Origin: Carnegiea gigantea
Taxonomy: Eukaryota > Streptophyta > Magnoliopsida > Caryophyllales > Cactaceae
NCBI GenBank assembly: GCA_029747015.1
Contig: JAKOGI010000356.1
Location: 100,001-164,000 of the forward strand
Length of the DNA stretch: 64,000 nucleotides
Direction: 5' to 3'
Part shown: piece after piece, positions 46,807 to 62,240 of the stretch
Layout: each line of letters opens with the position of its first letter
Numbering within the stretch: position 1 is the stretch's first letter
Program-made: the position numbers and the translations under genes
Notes under the pieces: model-generated
What the model saw: the letters and a program-made list of their open reading frames with translations, nothing else
Database searches by the model: none
Told to the model about the DNA's origin: nothing

Positions 46807-47475
46807 CATTTTTTTTTTTTTTTGCAGGAAAGAATGATTTTCATTAGCTCAAAAACATGCTGACATCCTAAGAGGATTTGCCGAGGCAATCTCTCATGGG
46901 AACCTATTTACAAGAGCAATCTGTCTATATAATCGTTGTATTTGTGTGAGATTTTATTCATGAAAAGAATTCTGTATCTAATCTGGGTTTTGATGTTGGC
47001 GATGAGCTGTTGTGACGGCATCTGTTGCTTTTTGAAAATGGCCATGTTCCGGGCGTGCCAGATGTTGTATATACCTGCGCTGAATATGGCATAGCTGATC
47101 AACCTTTGATGTTTAGGAGCTTTAAGCTTGACCAAGGGGGATAAGAGATTTTCGTCTTCTGCGGCCGGGAGGGAAAAACGCCACCACTTCTGAAGCTCGA
47201 GCCAAACTGATTTGGCGTAAGGGCATTCTGTGAAGAGATGAAGTGCATCCTCATCCTGCTGATGGCATAGCTCGCATAGTGTTGTGCTTTGGGATACGTG
47301 TTGATTGAGTCTCACTCCGGTGGGGAGTCTACCATGAGCTAGCATCCATGTTGTGGATGCATGCCGTGGGATGACTGTTCGGGCCCAGATTATCTTATCC
47401 CAGGAAACCTTCCTTCCAGTCTGTATTTGCCATTCATAGCCTTTGCTGACTTTGTATTGAGTATGTTCTGATCAC
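46807..47475 (-). pseudogene. 3' end of a second LINE, minus strand (zf-RVT domain)
   Basis: 47345-46908 on the minus strand encodes the zinc-binding domain found after the reverse transcriptase in plant LINEs: CELCHQQDEDALHLFTECPYA with Cys-x2-Cys and His-x4-Cys, then W-x-x-W. Upstream to about 47475 the same protein continues with a break (WKVSWDKIIWAR-type sequence). The 3' end is a poly(A) tail, seen as 15 T at 46809-46823. It is inserted into the plus-strand LINE between endonuclease and RT. Confidence 0.82.
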
Positions 47476-47520
47476 ACTCGCACACCTAGTGAGGAGCAGT
47501 CGTGCTTAAAAAATTCCTTA

Positions 47521-48235
47521 ATGGAATGCAAGCCGTTCACTAACCAAGAGATAAAGTCTGCCATTTTTTCCATTTCAAATCACAAGTCCCCGGGCCTAGA
47601 CGGGTTCTCCAGTGGATTTTACAAACACACATGGAATCAGATTGGCCCTCTAGTATGCGGAGTGGTTAAGCAATTTTTAAAAACCGGCAATTTGCCAAGG
47701 AAATTTGGAGAAACAAAGCTCATAGTACTTCCTAAGGTGCCTCGACCTAAAACTGCAACGGATTTTAGGCCCATTTCATGTTGTAATGTACTCTATAAAG
47801 GCATATCCAAGCTCCTCTGCATGAAGCTTAAGCAGGTTCTACAGCATCTTATTGACCCCAGTCAGGCGGCTTTCGTACCAGGATGGGAAATCCTTTATAA
47901 TATCCTTATCTGTCAAGACATTGCTAGAGGCTATCAACGACAACACATCTCTCTAAGATGTACATTGAAAATGGACTTGTATAAGGCTTTTGATTCCATC
48001 CACTGGGACTTCATCCACGAACTATTGCAGCCTCTCAAATTTACAAAACCCTTTATTCAATGGATCATGACATGTGTCACAAATGTCTCTTTCCGCATCC
48101 AGTTAAATGGGCAATACCATGACGATATCGAGGGGAAACGAGGACTCCGACAAGGAGATCCACTATCCCCCCTTCTATTTGTCCTCTCTATGGACTATTT
48201 ATCTCGCCTCCTGAAAGTGACGACTGGAGACCCTG
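47521..48235 (+). pseudogene. LINE reverse transcriptase, N-terminal two thirds
   Basis: The frame is open and begins with EIKSAIFSISNHKSPGLDGF, the LINE RT finger block, then DFRPISCCNVLYK, QAAFVPGWEI, the catalytic-A motif KMDLYKAFDSIHW with Asp, and RGLRQGDPLSPLLFVL. The frame enters a TA/CA microsatellite at 48236 before the catalytic YADD motif, so the enzyme is incomplete. It probably belongs to the same LINE as the endonuclease start at 46049. Confidence 0.88.
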
Positions 48236-48263
48236 TGTATGCATATATATATATATATATATA

Positions 48264-48326
<63 letters not shown>

Positions 48327-48434
48327 CATACACACACTACACAAACACACACACACACCACACCACATATATATATATATGTATATATGTATGTATGTAT
48401 ATGTGTGTGTGTGTATATATATATACACACACAC

Positions 48435-48480
<46 letters not shown>

Positions 48481-48506
48481 GTATATATATATGTACACAC
48501 ACACAG

Positions 48507-48541
<35 letters not shown>

Positions 48542-48582
48542 CACACACACACACATTTATAGATATACATATACATATATAT
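48236..48582. repeat. TA/CA/TG microsatellite
   Basis: About 345 bases of alternating (TA)n, (CA)n and (TG)n blocks; it cuts off the LINE RT. Confidence 0.97.
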
Positions 48583-49988
48583 TGTTGGGTGCTAATTTGT
48601 CTTATTTTACATATCCCTTTCATCTAAGTTTAGCTCGTATAATAATATAATCTTTAGGATTTTTACTTGTTTTATTTACTTTTGTAGATAATAAGTTCAA
48701 ACGAGCAAGTGCCGCAAAAAGGAGAAAAATAGAAACAAAAGAAGAAAAATAGCAACAAGATGATAGGTAGCCGGGGGAGGACTGACAGCTGTCGCCCACC
48801 CTTGCAGTCACGAATAGGGGGTGGTGACGACTGCCAGTCACACAGCCGATAGGCCGTCAGCCAGGCGACGACCGTCCCCCCGGCCTCTCACTCCTCTTTC
48901 TTGTCCCCCTTCGATTCCTACAAAGGGCTTTGTCTTCAGGGCTTTTTGGGGATTCCTTTGGCAATTCTTGGGTTAGGTTTTAGGTTAGTTTTAGCCAATA
49001 CAAATCCCATTTGAGAGATTAGATTAGAAGATTAGATTGTAATTTAGGGAGATTTGGATTCAAACTTGCGGATTTTGGATATTCATTCAACAATTCTCAA
49101 GCCTAAGTTTTCTCTTCTCTCCTTCTCTTTCTATTTCATATTTTGTTCGTGCTTCTTTTGTTTTAGCATGTTTAGATTGTATTTAGTCTAAATGTTCAGT
49201 TTTTATTGTTAATTCATATTTTATTAACTTTTTAGATTAGATGAGTTCCATTCTCTTTCCTCTCTAGTTCATGTTTGTTTTCATATTTGCTAGTCTAGGT
49301 GTAGTCAGATTTATGGTTTCTTTGTTGATGATTAGTGATTAGCTTTGTTGGCTTGGATTGTAATTAGCCCTTTGACAACTAACTAGTCTTGTATTAGGCC
49401 TAACCACACCCAATTTATGCGTAGAACTTAGAGTTTTCTCTCATATCTGCCAAGTGTTCGATAAAATACTTGAGAGATTTTTCATCTATATTTTTGGTCA
49501 ATTGGCTTATGCCAAAAGGTAAGGTCAATTAGTTAGTGTGAGAGAGGGGATAGACGGAATTTAGATATAAAAATAGCCCCGATCCTAGCTAAGTCCAAGG
49601 GTTGTCAATTTGGTGGTCTAACTAGGCTAACCAGATGAAAATAGGTGATTAGACTAATTAGGCTAGTTCATGACCCTTGAGAGAGGACCTAGGTGATTTT
49701 CAATGGTGCAGCGGATCATCTTTAGCTTTCTGAATAGGTTGGGTAGGTCAGAACTCGTCTCGATTAATTGGTCCGTCAATTGATCAAATCATGACTCCAC
49801 GCCTCTTTTCTTGTTTTCATTAGCTTAATTTAGCTTACTTCTCTTTCCTTAGAGCATAGCCTAGCTTGAAACACTTGACTGAATGCCGATACTTGAAACC
49901 TAACTTCTTGTGGATGACACCCTGAATACTCGACGATAAACCTTGCACTTCGGGTTATAAATTTTAAAACTCAAATTCTTCTTATCAC
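48583..49988 (+). repeat. Putative solo LTR or LTR-derived block
   Basis: It starts TGTTGGGTGCTAATTTG and ends TTCTTCTTATCA, so TG...CA over 1.4 kb, with no coding sequence. The end has a CTCGACGATAAACC-type stretch as in plant Ty3 LTRs. There is no second LTR and no clear target duplication. Microsatellites lie on both sides. Confidence 0.4.
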
Positions 49989-50056
49989 GCGCACACACAC
50001 CCACGCGCACACATACACACACACACACATACACATACATACATACATACATATAT

Positions 50057-50106
<50 letters not shown>

Positions 50107-50261
50107 GTATGCATACATACATACATACATACATACCCAGACACACATACAGACACAGACACAGACACAGACACAGACACACACATATATACACATACAC
50201 ACATACACGCACGCACACATATATACACACACACACACATATGCGTGTGCACACGCGTGCG

Positions 50262-50294
<33 letters not shown>

Positions 50295-50360
50295 CTCTAT
50301 GTGTGTGTGTATATGTATATATATATGTGTGCGTACACATATGTGTGTGTATGTATGCAT
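49989..50360. repeat. CA/TA/CAGA microsatellite
   Basis: About 370 bases of (CA)n, (CATA)n, (CAGA)n, (TA)n and (TG)n. All frames across it are low complexity. Confidence 0.97.
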
Positions 50361-53300
50361 TTCTATTTTCTTAAAAAATTTGACATTCTTAATTATATCT
50401 ATATGGTGAGGATTTTTTAATTTTAATTTTACATAAAAATATCTGATGTCTAGTATAGGCATATACGCTTGCTCATTTGCATAATACATTACGAATTGTT
50501 TAGTAAGGACATCTACACAAGTAATAATTTATCACAAGTTTACTTTACACATTAAAAAGTTTATGATGTTCACGAAGTTGATTGAGTATCAACAACACAA
50601 TGACTTACAACCTTTATTTTTATCTCTGGTAGGTGCATCTTGAATTAAGTATACTTACACAAGTAATCTTGATGGTGCCTTTTTTCTATAACTAGGACTC
50701 TGTTTGATCAAAAGTAATCTTGGTCAAAAATATAAGCAAGGTAATTCAATTTGCTTAGTAACAATAACGAGCCTTAATTTGTCAAAAGGAAGGAGGCATG
50801 TGGTGGTGGCGGAAGGAGATGAAATTAAATAAATAAAAAAGGAATGAGGGGATCCTTACCAAGCATTTCATGTGAGAAACTGCACAAATCGAAAGAAGGA
50901 ATGGGATTACAACATGAACAAAAAATCCAGAGGACAAAAACAATATGAAAAGTGGATAAGAAAATGGTTGGATTTAGGGAACTATTGGGCCCATGAAGGA
51001 TACGAGACATACATCATGTTGTAAGAACCAATGCCTGAAATCTTGAGTGCAATTCCCCACTAATTGTCAGACCCGCTCACTAGGTCTATATTTGGATCTA
51101 ATTTTTTATTTTCAACTAGAAGATGGGTCGAACTATAATAGAAACGGGCTGCCTGGCATAAAAGGTTGCACAACAGCCTTGATCCAGGATCTTGATCGGG
51201 GCCACTTGGTTCTTCTTTTCTTTTTTCTCTCTTTTTTTTTTTTCCCGGATGGAACCGTTTGGTCCGAACTCTCTTTTTAGATTGTTGATTTCGATATCAC
51301 TCATGTTACACTTTCGTTCCTTGCGTAGGTCATATGAGGTTATGAAAAAGACATACTTATTTGAAGGATCAAAGGGTTCCAAGTGGTAACTCATCAAGAT
51401 TCACAAAGATATTAATGCAGGTTACCAAGGAGGCCTCCTATCCTTGGCATGATCTTTAAAGCTGTATAATTTATTGTAAAGATATTTTAAATCTTTCCCT
51501 TTTTCAGATAATGAATTGAAATCCTTAGTCTCTTTTTTATTTTATTTTTCTCCCTCTCTTTTTGGCTAGCTTGCCTTATGAGATTTTCAAGCTAGCTCCT
51601 CTTATTTTTGTTCTTTTTTTTTTTCAACAATAGATTCTTCATCAGGCAAGAGTTTTCGAGTAAAGAAGGAGAAAAAATGAAATAGGCGTAGGAAGTATGA
51701 ATGAAAGTGTGGAAGTCTCAAAACTTAGAATCAAAAATGGGAGGGTTAGTGGATCAGTGAAGGAACTCTTTGACTTAAGTCATGAATGGAAGTCCAAGGG
51801 TTGGTAGTGCTCCTTACATCTTGTAGTATGGAGGTACATAATAGGCCGAATCATGAAAGCCTAAAAAGGATTACTAATTTGTTTAGTCTCGTATCTCAAT
51901 ATCTTAGATAAATAGGAGAATCCCATCTAAACAATTATGCAAGCTTCATTCTTAGTTCTTGGGTGAAAATTGAGGGTGGACCCATTTAACCTGACCTAAA
52001 GTACCCCTTTTCTCCTCACAAAACATTTTCATTGTTCTGGTGCAGTTGGAGCATTCATATGACTAGCAGAATTTCTTTGATGGGTTCACAAGAAAGTGTT
52101 AAAAATTTATGATATTCATAATTTAAATCACAATGGGCAAGAAAGTTTTACAAATGATGATACTGTATAATTTCCACAAGTAATAATTTACCATATGTCC
52201 ACTTTATAGGTTACAAAGTTCATGATGTTCATGAAATTAATTGAGTATCAACAACATAATGACGTACAACTTATATTTTTATCTCTGTTAGGTGCATCTT
52301 GAATCAAGTATATTTACATAAGTAATCTTGATGCTGCATTTTTACTATAACGCGTCTTAATTTGTCAAAAAGGAGGGAGGCATGTGGTGGCAGTGGATGA
52401 AGATAAAATTTTAAAAAATAAAGAAGGAATGGGAGGGATCCTTGCCAAGCATTTCAGGTGAGAAACTCCACCAAATCCACGGTAGGAATAGGAGCATAAC
52501 TTGAACACACAATCAAGAGGGAAAAAGAAAGGAAAAGTGGAAAAGAAAACGATTGGATTTAGGGACATATGGGACCCAGGTCCTGAATGATGTGAGCTCA
52601 ACTCATACATGTTGTACGGACCACGGTGTAGCGTCCATGAATTTACAAACCTACTTCTTAGGTATATATTCGAATATGAGTCTTTATTTTCAGCAAAAGA
52701 CGAATAAGATTGCAATAGAAAGGGACTGCCTAGTCCAACAGGCTGGGCAGCAGCCTAGATCTTTGATCCCAACTGGGATCTTGGGCAATGCTAAGCCCAG
52801 TTTTCTAGTCCGACTCTCATACAGTGTCTTTGTAGGAACCAAGATACTGGACTGTAGTACCATCCCAAAAATTCAGTCGGGTTCTTGGATCACTATAGAG
52901 TCCAAGTTTCTAGCTAAAACGCAGTTACTTCTGGGGCCCCTAAGATGCCCAATCCGAAAATATTTAATGAATAACAAAAAAAGTAAGTTTAATCAATAGA
53001 GTCGTCAGTGAATTTTGAGAAAAACTTATAAATCAAGTCTACTCTCTAAATGGCCCAGAATCCCGACAACTGGTTCATTTGAAAGCAGTTTTTGAAAGGT
53101 CTCTCAATAATCCCTGAAGTACAACTTGACTCCATGGGCTCTCACTGAAGATCCAAATTTGGGGGCGAGGGTATAATGTTATGATGCAGTGCATCACAAT
53201 GCCGCCCATCATTGTTGACGGTCTATACTAATCAATATGAGAAATTACATCTAATTACACTTAAAACAACAAGCATGCAACATGTTATGTTCAACTAATT

Positions 53301-55549
53301 CAAATAATAGAAATGAAAAGTGCAATGTCAGTCCGAAATAATTCAAATCATTATAGCAGACAGGGATGAAACTTATTAAAGGTTACATCTTTCCTAAACT
53401 CAAAAAAATAACAAAAGAATGAAAAGAGAGAGAATGAGCTGAACCTTAAGTTATGGCCTCAGGGTCCCACCAGATTTACTTGGAATCATGTAACTTAGCG
53501 CATCTTTGGTTGTTAACCTAACTTCCCCCCCCCCCCCCAAATGACGTGTTTCGCTCAAGATTTTTTTAGTCTCTTCCTTTCAAATTTCTAGTATGTCTCA
53601 TAATTTTTTTTGATATTTCTCCTAAAATTTTTCTTTGTGTCTAACTCTAGGGTAGCCCCTCTTTTATAGCACTTAAAGGAATAACACCAGTTGATTTAGA
53701 GAGGGGAGATTTAATCCAATTTCTTGTAGGCTAAATCTGAACGAGTGCTAAACTGAACTCTTAAGATTCCAACTCTTAAGATTCTTTGAAAATTTATCAT
53801 CAAAGAATTGAAAGTAAACTTATTTTTCAACAACTTCCTAAAGCTAAACCAAACATCAATGCCTCCTTTACCACACAAAACAGATAATTAGCATAGAATC
53901 TCCATATAGATCTCCATATAGTGCACACAAAACATGTTTAGGGAAGGCGTAGCTAGGGGTGAATGATGGAGCTTGATATCTCCATATAGATCTCCCTATT
54001 TTTATTGTTTTGGTGGACTTGGAACATTCATATGACTAGCGGAATTTCTTTGATGGGTTCACAAGAAAGTGTTAAAAATTTATGATATTCACAACTTGAT
54101 TCGCAACGGACAAAAAAGTGTTGACAAATGATGATACTGTATAATTTATCTTAACAATAAGGGTCCAGATACATTTCCATTTTCTTAGAGAAAGTGGTGT
54201 TGTTATGTCTATATTTGAAGTCCATGTATAGACATTTCCACAAGTAATAATTTACCAGGTGTCCACTTTGCAGGTTAAAAAGTTCACGATGTTCACGAAG
54301 TTGATTGAGTATCAATAACATAATGACATACAACCTATATTTTTATCTCTGTTAGGTGCATCTTGAATCAAGTATATTTAATCTTGATGATGCATTTTTA
54401 CTATAACGAAAAATGTAAGTAAGTTAATTTGCTTAGAAACTGTAATGTGTCTTAATTTGTCAAAAAGGGGGAGGCATGTGGTGGCTGTGGATGAAGATAA
54501 AATTTAAAAAAATAATAAAAAAAGGAATGGGAGGAACTCCGGCAAATCCACGGTACATGAATATAGGTTGTACGTTAGATTAGCTCTTTTAGGGGGAAGA
54601 TTCACAAGAAAAGTTGTACGGTTTCAATAATTCTTTTAGGAAGTAATTGAAGCAGACAGTAGAGCCACAAACAAATTAATAAAAGCAGATGACAAGAGGT
54701 GGTCATGACCCAAAGTCTAGTGGGCTTAATCAGACACCCACATGGGCCGTTGCTACTGTTTGTGCAATTATTGTTGTTATGTCGATTGGTTTGGAGAAGA
54801 GTTAATTCGCTTAGAAGCTATAACGTTTCTTAATTTTTCAAAAGGAGGGAGGCACGTGGTGGCAGTGGCGCAGAAGGCTGGGCGATAGCCTAGATCCTGG
54901 ATCCCAACTGGAATTTGAGGCTGGTGCTAAACGCAGTTTTTTGGCCCTGACTCTCCTATATGACTGGACTGTGGTACCATCCTAGAAATTCGGTCGGATT
55001 CCTGGATTAGCATAGAGCCCAAGTTTCTAGCTCAAACACAGTTACTTCTGGGACTCCTAAGCTGCCCAATCCAAAAATATTTAATGAATAACCAAAAAAA
55101 AAAAAAAAAAAAAACTCAGTCTAAACAATAGAGTTGTCAGTAAGTTTTTAGAAAAACTTATAAATCAAGTCTACTCTCTAAACGGCCCAGAAACCGACAA
55201 CTGGATTGTGTGAAAGTGGTTTTTGAAAGGTCTCTCAATAATCCCTAAAGTGCGGATGACTTGACTCCATAGGCTCGCACCAAGGATCCTGATCCGGGTG
55301 TGAAGGCATGATGTTGTGATGGAATGCATCATTGGACCGCCTGTCATCGTGGACGGCTAGTACTTTTAAAAAAATTCATTTCGCTCATTAGAACTCACAT
55401 GCCAACATTGATGCAAAAGTTCATTGGGCAATCAACTTGCATGCAGCACATGGTCAAGACATGTAGCAATTTTACAAAAACTCATTTCCAAACACTTTAT
55501 TCACAATTGGGCGTATTCTAAGGATCACATCAAGCCAAAGAAAACTACC
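50361..55549. repeat. Locally repeated non-coding DNA
   Basis: A block of about 300-400 bases recurs at about 50510-50900, 52170-52470 and 54240-54560, with a part at 54830-54880. It carries TTGATTGAGTATCAA or ATTGAGTATCAACAAC, then GGTGCATCTTGAAT and GAGGCATGTGGTGG. A second module recurs at 52700-52960 and 54880-55080 (CCTAGATC...ATCCCAACTGG). A third (GAAAGGTCTCTCAATAATCC, then a GATG-CATCA block) lies at 53090-53300 and 55220-55480, with relatives at 18190-18400 and 40080-40370. No protein is recognised. A poly-C tract lies at about 53525-53539. Confidence 0.6.
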
Positions 55550-55628
55550 TATTACCCCGGGTATGGCTTAAAAGATAGAAATGACTACTTATATCACTAA
55601 ATGTGCACATTTCTTTTTCAGAAGCTCA

Positions 55629-55720
55629 CTTTTAAGAACTCCATAGTTAAGCGTACTTGTTGTGAAGCAATGATAGAATGGGAGACCTCCCAGGAAGTTT
55701 CCCATGTAGCGCGTGAGTGA
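55629..55720 (+). repeat. 5S rRNA-like segment in the left Cassandra LTR
   Basis: AGAACTCCATAGTTAAGCG and then GAGACCTCCCAGGAAG match the C-box and 3' half of plant 5S rRNA with a few changes (5S has AGAACTCCGCAGTTAAGCG and GTGACCTCCTGGGAAG). It is not a functional 5S gene; in Cassandra these blocks retain a polymerase III promoter-like structure. Confidence 0.85.
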
Positions 55721-56072
55721 GAACAAAGTACGCTGAAAATGCTTGTGGTGGTTTGTAGGGTCAGTCGACGACAATCGTTCCTATTAACTATCTGCAACCG
55801 AGAGAGGTCAGGGCATTATGGATGGTATTAGAGCTGATCCATGACTGTGAGCTATGCTAGTGGACGGGAGAGCCCTAGGCAGTCACCTAGCGGGGCAAAG
55901 ATACTGAGGTGGATTGCTAGTCAAGAAGACCCGTAAGTTGGTCAGTTAGCAAGTCACAATGAGGACATTGTGTTCTTTAAGTGGGGGTGAATTAATACCC
56001 CGAGTATGCACTTAAAAGTATAGAAATAACTACGTATATCATTAAAAGTGCACTTTTCTTTTCCAGAAGCTC

Positions 56073-56162
56073 ACTCTTAAAAACTCCATAGTTAAGCGTG
56101 CTTATTGTGGAGCAACCTTAGAATTGATGACCTCCTAGGAAGATTCCAAGGTAGCGTGTGAG
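56073..56162 (+). repeat. 5S rRNA-like segment in the right Cassandra LTR
   Basis: AAAACTCCATAGTTAAGCG and GATGACCTCCTAGGAAG; the counterpart of 55629-55720 with further changes. Confidence 0.85.
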
Positions 56163-56354
56163 TGAGGACAGAGTATGTTGGAAAGACTTATAGTGTTTTA
56201 TAGGGCTAGTCGACGATCATTGAAGTCATTCATAGTAACTGTTAGTGACCCGGGGAGAGGTCGGGACGTTACACCCTGGAATTGGATGGAGTTGCAACTA
56301 TCCCTATGAGTGGTGGTGGGACTGAGGTCTATGTCTGCTAGGACACTTCACTGG

Positions 56355-57605
56355 AGGGGTGGGCATTGTTAAAACTGGATGGTGCTTGTAAAGGCAACCC
56401 ATTGATAACAGCAGTAGGAGGAGTGATCCAAATGCCTAAGGTAAATGGATCAAAGGATTTAGTGAGAATTTTGGAGTGTGTATGTTAGTAAAGGCGCAGC
56501 TCAAAGTAGTGTTTCATGGACTTTGTATGGCTCGCTCGATGGGAATAAAAAGGCTATGGTTACAAGCCATCTTAATGATTATAGTAGGAAAGAGAGGGAA
56601 CGGCACCTGGGACCCAATTCACAAGCCGCCTATCATGCAATGCAAAGCGATGCTAGAAAAAGACCGTTGGGAAGTCAAAGTATTATTCTGAATGTCGAAT
56701 TAGGTATAAACTCGGGTTATTCGATTCAAATTTCTAGTCTTTGTAAGTTGGGCCAGGTCTACTCTCCTTGTACCAGACTCTTTGTATTAGAAGAACTATG
56801 GAGGTTGCCCATGGATGAAAGAGTAGACACACAAATCAAACTAGACTAATGAGAGACTTAGCACATAAATAACCCCCAAGATCCCTCCAAATAAGGGAAT
56901 TTCAGACATATAGGCTATAATCCTGAGGTTACAAATTTAAGAAATTTCCTAATAAACACTGTGCCAACAACCATTCGAAATACACTAATAAAAGTAGACA
57001 ATGAAATTATACTAAGTACTAACACAACACGGTGTAATGTAATGAAAAATATCACCACAAAAATATGGTATTTATGAATAAAAACTAATATAAATCAATT
57101 ACAATGAATCAGTGTAGTTTTACTTTTTGTCGATGCAATATGATTTCTCTTGTGCTAAAGATACTTTTATTATCAATATCTGGAATACATCTATGGCTAA
57201 ACAAAAATACGAATTTTAATTATTATGGTCGCATTTGAGCCATGCTTAATTCTCATCTTTTTCATATAACCTATTGTTTTCCAATATAGTTTGTCATAGT
57301 CCACTAGTGGAGAATAGTATTTGAGTTTTTCTTTTTTGGAAATAAAATACAATAATCTCATTAATAAAACACCAAACATTATGCATCATAAAGTTTGCCG
57401 CATTTGGGACAAAGGCATGTCATTTTCAAGAGATTTGGGTCGACCTTTTTAAAACCAACTTAAATTCTCACAATTTTTTTAGAGAGGTTAATCATGTGGC
57501 AGACAAGTTAGTGAGTTTAGGAATTGATAGGGATGTAGGAGTGATTTTCTTTAATTCCTCTCCTAGAAAGGTCATGGATGTTTTAAATGCAAATGACGTA
57601 GGGGT
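56355..57605 (+). pseudogene. RNase H (RVT_3-type) relic of a LINE-like element
   Basis: 56367-56470 reads LKLDGACKGNP...GGVI, the start of a plant retroelement RNase H with the first Asp. After a one-base shift it continues WIKGFSENFGV, then KAQLKVVFHGLCMARSMGIKRLW with the helix that normally holds the catalytic Glu (here Gln in KAQL). The C-terminal piece REVNHVADKLVSLGID is at 57484-57535 in another frame, separated by about 850 bases of foreign DNA. It is clearly dead. Confidence 0.72.
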
Positions 57606-57974
57606 CAATTGGCCCAGAAATTCTAAGTGATAATACTTTTTTTTAGGGCTTTGCCTCTCTTCTGCACCCAAAAGCAAAAAATTAAAAGCAGAAAATTGAA
57701 AAAAGGAAATAGAAACCCAAAAGGGGAAATAGAAAATAGGCCTATGCGTAACTGGGAGTGTAATGGGTTGCTGATCGAAGATTTAGTCCCTAACTTACCC
57801 GACTTACTGAATGATTTAACCAATACCTAAACATGATAAGTAATTTGACGTGGAAGGAGTTCCGTAATTAATAACCACCCAATATTGTGTTGAATGATAA
57901 GAAAAGGTTAGATTGTTGACTAAGGGGTATTTGTTGTCATTCTCCCAACCACCGTCCTCCCCTTCTCCTTAGTA

Positions 57975-57982
57975 ATATAAAA
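57975..57982 (+). promoter_or_regulatory. TATA box of TPS-3
   Basis: ATATAAAA 82 bases before the start codon, with flanks shared with TPS-2 (TTAGTA before, GGACATCAA after). Upstream lies one copy of the GGTATTTGTTGTCATTCTCC block that is duplicated before TPS-2. Confidence 0.75.
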
Positions 57983-58063
57983 GGACATCAATGCATAGGA
58001 GGTTGATTACCTTCAAGCAATACAATTCCTCATAAAATTTGCAGCTAATAATATTGAATTATC

Positions 58064-61747
<3,684 letters not shown>

Positions 61748-62240
61748 CCAATTCGTAATAAATCTCCATCAATGAGGCCATGAATATTGGGTTTGGTAGT
61801 TTGTTCTTGGTTTGCAGTGGTTGAGAACGGCTCAAGAAGGTAATGTAGCTATTGATTGTTGCGCTTATATTTGTGTACGACTATTGTGTTTCATCGCTTG
61901 TCAAAGTGTATTATAAGTTTGCAGTTTCTAATTTACATGATCTAAGATGGCAATGTAATGCCTATAAGATTTATTTTCAATTCTCTTTCAAGAGTATGTT
62001 GTCTCATGTATGTTATCTTATTTGTTCTTGCAACTTAGCCACTATTCATATGCTTGATGCGTCCATGTTAGTGTATGTTATATAGGTGGGGGGAAAAAAA
62101 GTATAAAGCAGTTCTTATTTTGGTATGTCATAATGTTTTATGCGAAAGAATTACATTTAGTTTCAATTCGCTCGCGATTGTAAGAACCACGCCTCCTAGT
62201 CCCTCATGAATGGCTTTGCTCATTACTAGGTGAACTTAAC
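61748..62240 (+). other. 3' flank of TPS-3
   Basis: Collinear with 773-1275 after TPS-1, including the intron-5-like segment at about 62082-62170. No gene is seen. Confidence 0.65.

Larger units (their letters stand above)
55550..56273 (+). mobile_element. Cassandra TRIM retrotransposon
   Basis: Two LTRs (55550-55822 and 55993-56273) each carry a 5S rRNA-like segment, the hallmark of the Cassandra family of terminal-repeat retrotransposons in miniature. The internal part is only about 170 bases. It starts with the tRNA-Met-type primer site TGGTATTAGAGC (55823-55834) and ends with a purine tract GTGGGGGTGAAT before the second LTR. There is no coding sequence, so it would move only with enzymes from other elements. 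The canonical LTR start is decayed (TATTACCCC and TAATACCCC). No clear target duplication is seen. Confidence 0.88.

Noticed and set aside
55629..56162. Two 5S rRNA genes
   Set aside because: Only part of 5S is present and diverged. The surrounding primer site, purine tract and direct repeats show a Cassandra TRIM.
56478..56849. A 123-codon frame as a new gene
   Set aside because: It overlaps the RNase H relic in another frame and starts inside it; no independent support.
57197..57379. Short frames around 57.1-57.8 kb as genes
   Set aside because: They are AT-rich and short; they flank the RNase H relic and show no domain.
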